From positions 1 to 17,037 of the forward strand of contig CALCHI010000080.1 of NCBI GenBank assembly GCA_937901285.1: a stretch of 17,037 nucleotides of DNA, given 5' to 3'. This stretch comes from UBA8437 sp003445035 (GTDB taxonomy: Bacteria; Planctomycetota; Planctomycetia; Planctomycetales; Planctomycetaceae). The position numbers and the translations under genes were made by a program. How positions within the stretch are numbered: the stretch's first letter is position 1; each line of letters opens with the position of its first letter. Positions 1 to 6,357 of this stretch are shown piece after piece. The notes under the pieces are model-generated. The model did not search any database. It was not told where the DNA came from and saw only the letters and a program-made list of their open reading frames with translations.

Positions 1-1
1 G

Positions 2-613
2 ATGGGGCTGAGGAACACCGACGAGGAGACCCGGGAAAAGGCCTTCACCAAGATTCTCGCGGCCGGACAACGTGCCGCCAAGATCACCACCGGAATGCTC
101 TCCTACGCTCGTAACAGCGGCGACCGCCACGAACCGATCGACCTGGGCGAGTTGGTGACCGACCTGCTGCTGCTTGTCGAAAAAGATCTGCAGAAACACC
201 GGGTGGGGCTCGAAACCCGATTCGAACAGGATGTCTTTGCGGCGATCAACACCAGCCAGGTGCAGCAGGTGCTGTTGAACCTGGTCATCAACGCTCGACA
301 GGCGATGGACGAAGGGGGGCAGTTGACGATCACCGTGAGCCAACACGCCGAAGACCAGATGGCCGAGATCATGGTGGCCGACACCGGCAGCGGGATGACG
401 CCCGAGACGCTCGGCCGCATTTTCGACCCGTTCTTTTCGACCAAGACCGCCGACAGCCAGGGGCAGGGTGGCACCGGCCTGGGGCTGTCACTGTGCCGAG
501 AGATCATCGAGTCTCACCAGGGACGGATCCGGGTCGAGAGCGCCGTCGACCGGGGCACCCGGTTCACTCTCCGATTCCCGCTGACCAGTTCTCCGTCCTC
601 GGCGGCCGCTTGA
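2..613 (+). CDS. Sensor histidine kinase, C-terminal part (5' end outside the window)
   Basis: This is the C-terminal part of a two-component sensor kinase. In translation from position 2, residues 1-40 look like the second half of the HisKA dimerisation helix pair; the phospho-accepting His box would lie upstream and is not in the window. The ATP-binding HATPase_c domain is complete. It has an N box with N93 and N97, a G1 box (DTGSG, D127-G131), an F box (FDPFF, 141-145) and a G2 box (GTGLGL, 157-162). The ATG at position 2 is therefore probably an internal Met rather than the start. The gene ends with TGA and is convergent with the next gene, with only 10 nt between the two stops. The sensor input and partner regulator cannot be seen. 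The family call is firm; nothing links it functionally to the microcompartment genes. Confidence 0.9.
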   Translation: MGLRNTDEETREKAFTKILAAGQRAAKITTGMLSYARNSGDRHEPIDLGELVTDLLLLVEKDLQKHRVGLETRFEQDVFAAINTSQVQQVLLNLVINARQAMDEGGQLTITVSQHAEDQMAEIMVADTGSGMTPETLGRIFDPFFSTKTADSQGQGGTGLGLSLCREIIESHQGRIRVESAVDRGTRFTLRFPLTSSPSSAAA

Positions 614-623
614 CCAGCCGGTC

Positions 624-869
624 TTAGACCAGGCCCGCCAGAGCCAGGATCGTCGCGGCGACTCCCAGAACGCCGAGGACGACCCACCACGTCGAACGCC
701 CCTGCCAGGGCGAATGAAACGACGTGATCCACTCGCCACAGGACGGACACTGTTCGGCGTCCTCGTAAACATCCACGCCGCACGAGGGACACGTGACGGT
801 TTCGGACCGGTCGGGATCGTCTCCCGCCCCCTCGTCCCATTCGAATCCGTCATCCCAGTCGTCGATCAT
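624..869 (-). CDS. Small zinc-ribbon protein with C-terminal membrane anchor
   Basis: This is a short protein of 81 residues from the ATG at 869. An in-frame TTG two codons upstream (875) is possible, but neither start has a clear Shine-Dalgarno. The N-terminus is strongly acidic (many Asp/Glu and Trp). Two CPxCG knuckles follow: Cys27/Cys30 and Cys41/Cys44, spaced as in a zinc ribbon. A hydrophobic helix of about 19 residues closes the protein at roughly 61-79, preceded by a basic and aromatic segment, so it is probably a tail-anchored membrane protein with a cytoplasmic zinc ribbon. It lies 38 nt downstream of the microcompartment operon on the same strand and could be read through from it. 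No specific function is recognised. Confidence 0.75.
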   Translation of the reverse strand: MIDDWDDGFEWDEGAGDDPDRSETVTCPSCGVDVYEDAEQCPSCGEWITSFHSPWQGRSTWWVVLGVLGVAATILALAGLV

Positions 870-907
870 CGGCAACAGTCTCGAGACAGAAACGCCTGCC
901 CGGGACG

Positions 908-2182
908 CTAGGACCCCAGCAGGCTGGCCAGCCTGCTGCGATGATACGCCAACCGCTCGTCGGCTGTCATCGCCGAGAAATCGGGCGAAGACTCCGTCAC
1001 CGGTGCTTCGTCTGGTGCTTCGTCTGGTGCTTCGTCTGGTGCTTCGTCTGGTGCTTCGTCTGGTGCTTCGTCCGTCGGCGGCGTTTCAACCGACGTCTCC
1101 ACCACGGTCGTTGTTGGCGGCAAGCTGATCGTCGTCTCACTGCCCCCGTAGCTCATCACCCCGGTCTCGAGCACCAGGTCGTCCTCGAGAGACCGTCGCG
1201 GGACAATCCCCAGCTTCTCGAGCACGGCGTGATAGGCTCGCACCGCTTCGACAGGGTCCAGTTCTCCGTCGACGATCAGTCTCAGGAACCGAACAAACGC
1301 CAGCTGATTTTCGGCGTTGTTGATCTTGCGACCAAACAACGCCACCCGGGCCCCGTACTTCTGGGCCTCGTGGATCAACTGGAAGGCATCTCGCGTGGTA
1401 CCGGCCGATCCTCCGAGGATGCCGATCACCAGGCTCGGGTCGTAGTTGACCAGTTCCTCGGTCGCCCGCGGGCCGTGGTAGACCATTTTCAGGAACAGCG
1501 GGCGAGCCGAACTGGTAACACCCGCCAGCGTGCGAGCAATCAGGTCGTTGATGAATCCCGGCAACACGTCCGACGCAACGCAGTCGGCCAGGTTCGGATC
1601 GAAGACCTCCAGGAAGTGCCGGAACCCCTTCCGCTCGGCCTCGTCCCGAAACGTCCGGTACGCCTCGATCGTCTCCAGATCGTCGTCACGATTGTTGGCA
1701 AAAGTGACCGAGTAGAGTCCGAGGTCAGCACCGACGGTGCGTTCTTTGACCTCGCAGTCGAGATGTCCACACTGGATGTGATCAATCGAGGCCGAACGAA
1801 ACGGCTTTGAAGCGGCTTCGTGGATCCGGCCTCCGCGGACAACGTGGATGTCGGTGGTGTCATTGGCCCGCACCGCCGGGGTCACCTCCGAATCGTCGAA
1901 CAGCCGACGACGAATCGTCAACTCCTCATTGGTCGATGCCGACATCAGCATGATGTCGACCAACCCCGCTTCGACAATCTGCTCCATCTGGTCGCGGTAG
2001 TCGGCCAGCGACCGGAATCCCAGTTCGCCATCGTGGCGTTCCGGCGATCGTCCCGGCGCGCCCATCCCGAAGGCCATGTCGGCATCCTTGGCATCGGCCA
2101 GGATGAACTCGCGGCTGCCCGACGGGTCAGCCTGTATCGCCGCCAGCTTACGGTCGAGCGACTTGGAGCAAGGTGTGGTCAT
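908..2182 (-). CDS. Conserved PVM-microcompartment protein of unknown function; class I aldolase-like TIM barrel with (DEAP)6 linker and putative encapsulation helix
   Basis: Last gene of the microcompartment operon, 424 residues from the ATG at 2182. A GTG at 2209 would add 9 residues, but the ATG has a GGAG upstream. The function is not established. Residues 1 to about 335 alternate strands and helices as in a TIM barrel. Visible blocks are LADAKDADMAFG (28-39), FLKMVYHG (230-237), GILGGSAG (254-261) and LFGRKINNAE (282-291). Lys232 in the FLK.VY block resembles the Schiff-base Lys region of DeoC/DhnA-type class I aldolases (inference). A low-complexity Thr/Pro stretch is followed by six DEAP units (371-394) and a tail whose last 19 residues can form an amphipathic helix, the layout of a BMC encapsulation peptide. 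It starts 50 nt after the class II aldolase. As I recall, a protein of unknown function sits at this place in other PVM loci. Confidence 0.8.
   Translation of the reverse strand: MTTPCSKSLDRKLAAIQADPSGSREFILADAKDADMAFGMGAPGRSPERHDGELGFRSLADYRDQMEQIVEAGLVDIMLMSASTNEELTIRRRLFDDSEVTPAVRANDTTDIHVVRGGRIHEAASKPFRSASIDHIQCGHLDCEVKERTVGADLGLYSVTFANNRDDDLETIEAYRTFRDEAERKGFRHFLEVFDPNLADCVASDVLPGFINDLIARTLAGVTSSARPLFLKMVYHGPRATEELVNYDPSLVIGILGGSAGTTRDAFQLIHEAQKYGARVALFGRKINNAENQLAFVRFLRLIVDGELDPVEAVRAYHAVLEKLGIVPRRSLEDDLVLETGVMSYGGSETTISLPPTTTVVETSVETPPTDEAPDEAPDEAPDEAPDEAPDEAPVTESSPDFSAMTADERLAYHRSRLASLLGS
1001..1072 (-). repeat. Tandem 12-bp repeat, six copies, coding (DEAP)6
   Basis: Six head-to-tail 12-bp units lie inside the 3' part of the aldolase-like gene. 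Read on the plus strand the unit is TGGTGCTTCGTC; five copies are identical and the one at 1001-1012 differs only in its first base. On the coding strand each unit encodes Asp-Glu-Ala-Pro. The near-identity at DNA level, including third codon positions, suggests recent expansion by slippage. The unit is a multiple of three, so copy-number changes stay in frame and only lengthen or shorten the acidic linker. Confidence 0.95.
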
Positions 2183-2232
2183 CTCGAGTTGATCTCCGGG
2201 TTCGTCCACGATTGGGACCGGGGCGTCGAGGA

Positions 2233-3132
2233 TTACTGGGACAGGGCCGCCATCACCTGGTCGGTGATGGCAGAGACGAGTTCGTCAGCCGGCTCTTGAC
2301 CTTCCCCACCCGTGCCAGCCGCTTCGGTGGTCGCCGGAGCCTGCAGGTAACCGGGGAACGTCGGTGCTGGCGGGAAGGCCTGCTGGGAGAGAGGCTCTCC
2401 ACCGTAACCGTCGATGAACGCGGTGTTGCCGCACAGGTCACAGTCGTCGTTGTGGAATCGGGGATCATCGAATCCGAGCCGTTGCTTGAGGTCGAGCAAT
2501 TCCCGGGTCTGGCGCTCGTCGAAATAGTTCACGTTGCCCAGTTGCTTGGCCAACAGCAGGATCCGGCAGTAGGAGTCCAGGATCTCCGTCTTCCAGTAGG
2601 CGTCGATCAGGTCCTTGCCAAAACTGACCGTCCCGTGGCTGGCCAGGATGATCGTGCTGGACCCTTTCAGGAACGGGATCACCGTATCAGCGAAATCCTG
2701 ACCACCGGGCGTCTCGTAAGGAGCCAGCGGGACCTCGCCCATGAACACCTCCACCTCGGGAAGCACGCACTGGGGAATCGGCTCACCGGCAACGGCGAAT
2801 GCGGTGGCGTGCGGCGGATGGCAGTGAACAACGGCCGTCACGTCCGGACGGTGCTTCATGATCGTCAGGTGCAGCAGCACCTCGCTGGTCCGCCTGCGAC
2901 GTCCGGCGATCTGGTTGCCCTCCATGTCGACCGCACAGATGTCCTCGGGTTCCATGAATCCCTTGCAGATCATCGTCGGCGAGCAAAGCACCTCGTTCTC
3001 ACCGACGCGGATCGAGATGTTCCCGTCATTGGCCGCGGCGAAACCCTTGTCGTAGACCCGCCGCCCGATCTCGCAGATCTCTTCCTTCAGCGATCGATCG
3101 TGAATTCCTCGGCCCCATTGTGTGTCGGTCAT
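2233..3132 (-). CDS. Class II sugar-phosphate aldolase (fuculose/rhamnulose-1-phosphate type), microcompartment cargo
   Basis: Zinc-dependent aldolase of the FucA/AraD family, 299 residues. In a PVM microcompartment it would cleave L-fuculose- or L-rhamnulose-1-phosphate to DHAP and L-lactaldehyde. Visible active-site elements are Glu84 (catalytic Glu position), His103 and His105 in HCHPPHA, and His166 in SHGTV, the usual zinc triad. FucA-type enzymes are about 215 residues, so this one has a C-terminal extension of about 80. The extension holds a CxxC pair (Cys231/Cys234), a Pro/Gly/Thr-rich linker (about 253-280) and a terminal amphipathic helix (282-298) typical of encapsulation peptides. 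The ATG has AAAGGA about 11 nt upstream. It lies 68 nt after a BMC-P gene and 50 nt before the aldolase-like gene. The family is certain; the sugar substrate is inferred from context. Confidence 0.93.
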   Translation of the reverse strand: MTDTQWGRGIHDRSLKEEICEIGRRVYDKGFAAANDGNISIRVGENEVLCSPTMICKGFMEPEDICAVDMEGNQIAGRRRRTSEVLLHLTIMKHRPDVTAVVHCHPPHATAFAVAGEPIPQCVLPEVEVFMGEVPLAPYETPGGQDFADTVIPFLKGSSTIILASHGTVSFGKDLIDAYWKTEILDSYCRILLLAKQLGNVNYFDERQTRELLDLKQRLGFDDPRFHNDDCDLCGNTAFIDGYGGEPLSQQAFPPAPTFPGYLQAPATTEAAGTGGEGQEPADELVSAITDQVMAALSQ

Positions 3133-3200
3133 CGAATTCTGTGTCCTTTTGCAAGTTGCTTGTTCTACGGTTTGTCGATCGGGCCTGTCTGGTCTGAGGC

Positions 3201-3482
3201 CTACCCGATTTCCACGCTGTCCAGGATGGCAGTGTTGTAGGCGTCGATGGGTTTGAGTTCAGGTCGGAACGGATTCGACGCCTCGGGTCCCTCGGCGACG
3301 GCAATCCTGGCGCCATGACCGGCTCCCTGCTCATCCAGCAGCACCAGCGATTCGCCACGACCACCCGGCTTGCCGGAGAGGCCGGCCGCGGAAAGCGGCA
3401 CGGCGACCAGCCAGGTGGCTCCCACCAGGCTCGGATGACAGGTTGACAACGTCACGTTGCCTATCACTTCGGCGACCCGCAT
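3201..3482 (-). CDS. BMC-P (EutN/CcmL-type) pentamer shell protein, copy a
   Basis: Pentameric vertex protein of a bacterial microcompartment shell, 93 residues, the usual length for the EutN/CcmL family. The N-terminus (MRVAEVIGNVTLS) is the typical first strand of the family. The middle contains a LVLLDEQGAGHGARIAVAEG segment, where the family has a D..GAG.G..V pattern, and the C-terminus (AYNTAILDSVEIG) matches the usual D.AI...D closing strand. GGAGA lies about 8 nt before the ATG. It sits between the RpiB-like gene and the class II aldolase. It is one of three divergent BMC-P genes here, as expected for PVM-type loci, which carry three. Confidence 0.93.
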   Translation of the reverse strand: MRVAEVIGNVTLSTCHPSLVGATWLVAVPLSAAGLSGKPGGRGESLVLLDEQGAGHGARIAVAEGPEASNPFRPELKPIDAYNTAILDSVEIG

Positions 3483-3531
3483 CAGTCGGTTCTCCGGTTC
3501 AGACGTTCAATGAATGACATGGGTTTTTCCT

Positions 3532-4203
3532 TCATGATTTCTCGTCGGGCCAGTCCATCGGCGGTTCCGGTGGAGATGACTCCAGGCAGGTCTTCACGAT
3601 CTGCCGCGACATCCAGGTTCCGGCGGCCAGCGGACAGGCAACCACCAGGTTGGCTCCCAGTCGATCGAGTGTCCTCGACGCCTCATCGACATCGTTCACG
3701 ACCGCGGCACGCACCTCCGACCGACGGTTGGCCAGGCAAGCCAGGCGGTGAGGATTGGTCGAGAGCACCACGACGCCAGCCGAGGTGTCACTCGACAGCC
3801 ACCCGTGCGACCGCGAAACAGCCTCATCGATGCCCTCGGACCGCTCGGACACATACCCGGCCAGTTCCGGCACATCCGGATCAGCCAGCAGCAGTCTCCA
3901 GTCCGCCGCGGCCTTCTGTGGATCCCCCGCAGCCGACACGTTGGCATCGACGGCGACGGTCAACGCGTTTATCTCGACAAGCTCGCGGGCCGTGGGGGTC
4001 AGGATCGCACCAGCGGCGATCCTCAGCAGACGGGCCTCCGGGGTGATTCGTCCAGTGAGCAGTTCTCCGGTGACAATCAACTCGCAGCAGACGATCTCGT
4101 TGGCAACCGCCTCCGCCGGGCCTGCTGGTCCGGAAAGATCGGTCTCCAACCGCCGCTCGACGGCGGCGACGATCTGTTCAACGAGATTCGGATCGGAGGG
4201 CAT
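3532..4203 (-). CDS. RpiB-like microcompartment protein lacking the catalytic Cys, with N-terminal encapsulation-like helix
   Basis: Protein of 223 residues in three parts. Residues 6-21 form an amphipathic helix followed by a Gly/Pro/Ala linker, resembling an encapsulation peptide. Residues about 33-90 contain AAGAILTPTARELV, a pattern I associate with BMC accessory proteins such as PduM (tentative). Residues about 141-207 align without gaps to the second half of ribose-5-phosphate isomerase B: the VVVLSTN stretch falls on the RpiB CGTG loop, and VRAAVVNDVDEA, GANLVVA and QIVKTCL fall on later conserved blocks. Ser148 occupies the position of the catalytic Cys and the glycines of that loop are absent, so isomerase activity is unlikely. 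The ATG at 4203 has no good Shine-Dalgarno, and I see no better start. The gene lies between two BMC-P genes; its role is unknown. Confidence 0.75.
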   Translation of the reverse strand: MPSDPNLVEQIVAAVERRLETDLSGPAGPAEAVANEIVCCELIVTGELLTGRITPEARLLRIAAGAILTPTARELVEINALTVAVDANVSAAGDPQKAAADWRLLLADPDVPELAGYVSERSEGIDEAVSRSHGWLSSDTSAGVVVLSTNPHRLACLANRRSEVRAAVVNDVDEASRTLDRLGANLVVACPLAAGTWMSRQIVKTCLESSPPEPPMDWPDEKS

Positions 4204-4251
4204 TCGCTGGGAGGTCCATGAAACCGCAGGAGGAGAGGATCTGGTTGGAGG

Positions 4252-4509
4252 TCAGTCGTTGATGATTCCGATGATGGCCCAGCGGGCCGGTGCCTTGTCG
4301 TCTTCGAGCAACTTCCGGACCGAGCGGCCGTCACTGGTCATCAACACCCGATCTCCCTGTCGGCTGCCGACGGCGTCGATGGCCACCATCGGGTCCCCGT
4401 CCGCGGCAGCTACGGCGTCGAGCGGCTGCACCAGAATCAGGGGTTGGGCCTCCAGGGAGGCGTGCTTGACGGTGGCCGTGGTCCGACCGATGACTTCGCC
4501 CCAACGCAT
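4252..4509 (-). CDS. BMC-P (EutN/CcmL-type) pentamer shell protein, copy b
   Basis: Second pentameric shell vertex protein, 85 residues. The open frame extends 11 codons further upstream, but the ATG at 4509 is chosen for two reasons. Its first base is the last base of the aldehyde dehydrogenase stop (TGATG overlap, translational coupling), and MRWGEVIGRTTATVKH is the normal family N-terminus. The central LILVQPLD and the closing WAIIGIIND strands fit the family. It is followed 48 nt later by the RpiB-like gene. Coupling to the dehydrogenase implies that shell and core proteins are made in a set ratio, but this is inference. Confidence 0.92.
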   Translation of the reverse strand: MRWGEVIGRTTATVKHASLEAQPLILVQPLDAVAAADGDPMVAIDAVGSRQGDRVLMTSDGRSVRKLLEDDKAPARWAIIGIIND

Positions 4510-5939
4510 CAGATGACCCTCAGGTCGTCGACCATCGCGCACCGCCGTTGCCTCGTGAAGGTCAGGGGGTTGGTGACACCTTCGCCGGTCGGGGTGGCGA
4601 TGCTGTAGGAGAGGTAGCCTTCACCGCCGAGCCCCAGTCCCGCCATGGACGGCCCGTTCTTGATGAACAGCGTCGTGTTCATCGCCCGGGCCATCTCGGT
4701 CATGGTGCGGACGTCCCGAGAGTGGATCAGGCTGGTGTGCCCGAACCCATGCTCAGCCTCCAGGGACAACGCGATCCCCTCGGCAGCATCCCGGCAGCGG
4801 ACGAACGGAACACATGGCATCATCTGCTCCTCGGGAACAAACGGGTTGTCCGTGCCGGTCTCCCCGTAAAGGATCTGGGTGCCGTGGGGGACCTTGACCC
4901 CGATCTTCTCGGCCAGCACCTCGGCATCGACACCGACCAGGTCACGGTTCAGCACATGGTGTCCGCCGGCTTCGGTCGGCGGCGAGAAAGCCACCTTGGC
5001 CAGTTGATCCATCTGGTCAGTCGAGAGCTGGTGGCCGCCGTTGTTCGAGACGGCCTCCATGAGCGGATCGAAGATCGACTCGACAGCGAAGACCTCTTTC
5101 TCACCGATACACAACAGGTTGTTGTCGTAAGCGGCCCCCTTGACGATCGAGGCGGCAGCGTTCTCCAGGTCGGCGGTCTGGTCGACCAGCACCGGAGGAT
5201 TGCCCGGACCGGCCACGATGGCCCGTTTGCGACTGGCCAACGCGGCCCGAGCCACTCCCGGACCGCCGGTGACCACCAGCAGCCGCACGCCACGGTGCTC
5301 GAAGATGGCATTGGCCGTCTCGAGCGTCGGTTCACTGACGATCGTCACCAGGTTCTCGATCCCGATCGCATCCTTGATCGCCCGGTTGAACCGCCTCACA
5401 CCCTCGCAGGCAATCTTCGCCCCCGACGGGTGCGGATTGACGACCAGGGTGTTGCCCGAGGCAACCATGTTGACGACGTTTCCGGCCAATGTCGGCAGCG
5501 AATGGGTGACAGGGGTGATGGCTCCGATCACGCCAAACGGTGCGTACTCGGTCACGGTCAGGCCGCGGTCACCCGAGAGCGCGTCGCAGCGGAGAAACTC
5601 GGTGCCGGGAACCAGCTTGATGATCTGCAGCTTCTCGATCTTGTGATCGAGCCGGCCGATGCGAGTCTCTTCGAGTTCGGCCCGACCCAGTTCATCACAC
5701 TGCGTGGTGCAAATCCGTACCACGCAGGCGATCGCCTTGGCCCGGTCTTCGATCCGCTTCTGTTGCAGTTGCTCGAACGCCCTCGAAGCGGCGTCGACGG
5801 CGTCATCCACCCTCGAAAAAACGCCCCAGTCCCCGTCGGCCGACGGGGCGACTTCTGTCGGGACCGAATCACGACCGCCCAGTTGAGACAGGACCTCTTC
5901 CACCACCGTACGAACGACCTGTTGATTGGCTTGAATCAT
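4509..5939 (-). CDS. CoA-acylating aldehyde dehydrogenase (PduP/EutE type), microcompartment core enzyme
   Basis: Enzyme of 476 residues that would oxidise lactaldehyde with NAD+ and CoA to lactyl-CoA inside the microcompartment. The catalytic Cys is Cys277 in DNNLLCIGEKEV, the PduP/EutE form of the motif. Other landmarks are GVIGAITPVTHSLPT (136-150), VVNPHPSGAK (166-175) and VTGGPGV (223-229). Residues 1-20 form an amphipathic helix and 21-38 a Pro/Ser/Gly linker before the fold begins, as in PduP, where the N-terminal segment directs encapsulation. The ATG has an AGAGG sequence about 7 nt upstream. The stop overlaps the next BMC-P start by one base. The preceding gene is BMC-P copy c, 79 nt away. 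The family is secure; lactaldehyde as substrate comes from the aldolase context. Confidence 0.95.
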   Translation of the reverse strand: MIQANQQVVRTVVEEVLSQLGGRDSVPTEVAPSADGDWGVFSRVDDAVDAASRAFEQLQQKRIEDRAKAIACVVRICTTQCDELGRAELEETRIGRLDHKIEKLQIIKLVPGTEFLRCDALSGDRGLTVTEYAPFGVIGAITPVTHSLPTLAGNVVNMVASGNTLVVNPHPSGAKIACEGVRRFNRAIKDAIGIENLVTIVSEPTLETANAIFEHRGVRLLVVTGGPGVARAALASRKRAIVAGPGNPPVLVDQTADLENAAASIVKGAAYDNNLLCIGEKEVFAVESIFDPLMEAVSNNGGHQLSTDQMDQLAKVAFSPPTEAGGHHVLNRDLVGVDAEVLAEKIGVKVPHGTQILYGETGTDNPFVPEEQMMPCVPFVRCRDAAEGIALSLEAEHGFGHTSLIHSRDVRTMTEMARAMNTTLFIKNGPSMAGLGLGGEGYLSYSIATPTGEGVTNPLTFTRQRRCAMVDDLRVI

Positions 5940-6018
5940 CGAGAGACCTCTTCTCTGTTGTTAGCTATCTGTTTCGAATTCTGTTGTCACATCTCGGCTT
6001 GTGAATCCGGGTCCGATT

Positions 6019-6327
6019 TCAGTTGGGAATCGGCACCGTGTAATTTCCGACCTGAACCTGATCGACGATGCCGACGATCGCGGCATCAATCGGAAGTTTC
6101 TCTGTCTGTTCGGTGAATCGGGCACTGGATCCCTGGACGCACAGCACGACTTCGCCCTCGCCGGCCCCGACCGTGTCGACGACGATGAAGGTACGGCCTG
6201 TAGAATTGAGTTTCGCTCGTGCCTTGTCGTTGACCCGCAATGGCTCGACGATCAGCAGTTTCTGTCCGACCATCGACTCGACCTTTTGACTCGATACGAT
6301 GCTGCCGGTGATTCGTGCCATGAACAT
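6019..6327 (-). CDS. BMC-P (EutN/CcmL-type) pentamer shell protein, copy c
   Basis: Third pentameric shell vertex protein, 102 residues from the ATG at 6327. This start is preferred because GAGGAG lies 10 nt upstream. A GTG at 6345 would place this ribosome site inside the gene, and the ATG at 6321 is too far from it. The N-terminus MFMARITGSIVSSQKV and the central FIVVDTVGAGEGEVVLCVQG are clear family signatures, including the GAG.GE.V turn. The end (DAAIVGIVDQVQVG) is the usual closing strand. It is about ten residues longer than the other two copies because of a C-terminal tail. It follows the kinase gene by 30 nt. Confidence 0.93.
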   Translation of the reverse strand: MFMARITGSIVSSQKVESMVGQKLLIVEPLRVNDKARAKLNSTGRTFIVVDTVGAGEGEVVLCVQGSSARFTEQTEKLPIDAAIVGIVDQVQVGNYTVPIPN

Positions 6328-6357
6328 CGCCGTCGATCTCCTCACCGTTGCCCGATT

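Noticed and set aside
2..4. ATG at position 2 as the histidine kinase start
   Set aside because: It falls inside the dimerisation helix, and the His box that must precede it is missing, so the gene starts outside the window.
870..907. A terminator at the end of the microcompartment operon
   Set aside because: No stem-loop followed by a T-tract is visible in the gap before the zinc-ribbon gene.
1001..1072. Short regular repeats as a possible CRISPR array
   Set aside because: The 12-bp units are directly adjacent with no spacers and encode an in-frame tetrapeptide.
3532..4203. The 223-residue protein as a further shell protein
   Set aside because: It has neither the BMC-H nor the BMC-P strand pattern; its second half follows RpiB.
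3134..5983. A shared ACAGAATTCG decamer in the leaders of the aldolase and the aldehyde dehydrogenase
   Set aside because: Its distance from the start codons differs and it does not recur at other operon genes, so chance is the simplest reading.
4548..6116. A 522-codon plus-strand open frame opposite the aldehyde dehydrogenase
   Set aside because: It mirrors the codon pattern of the dehydrogenase on the other strand and has no recognisable motif.
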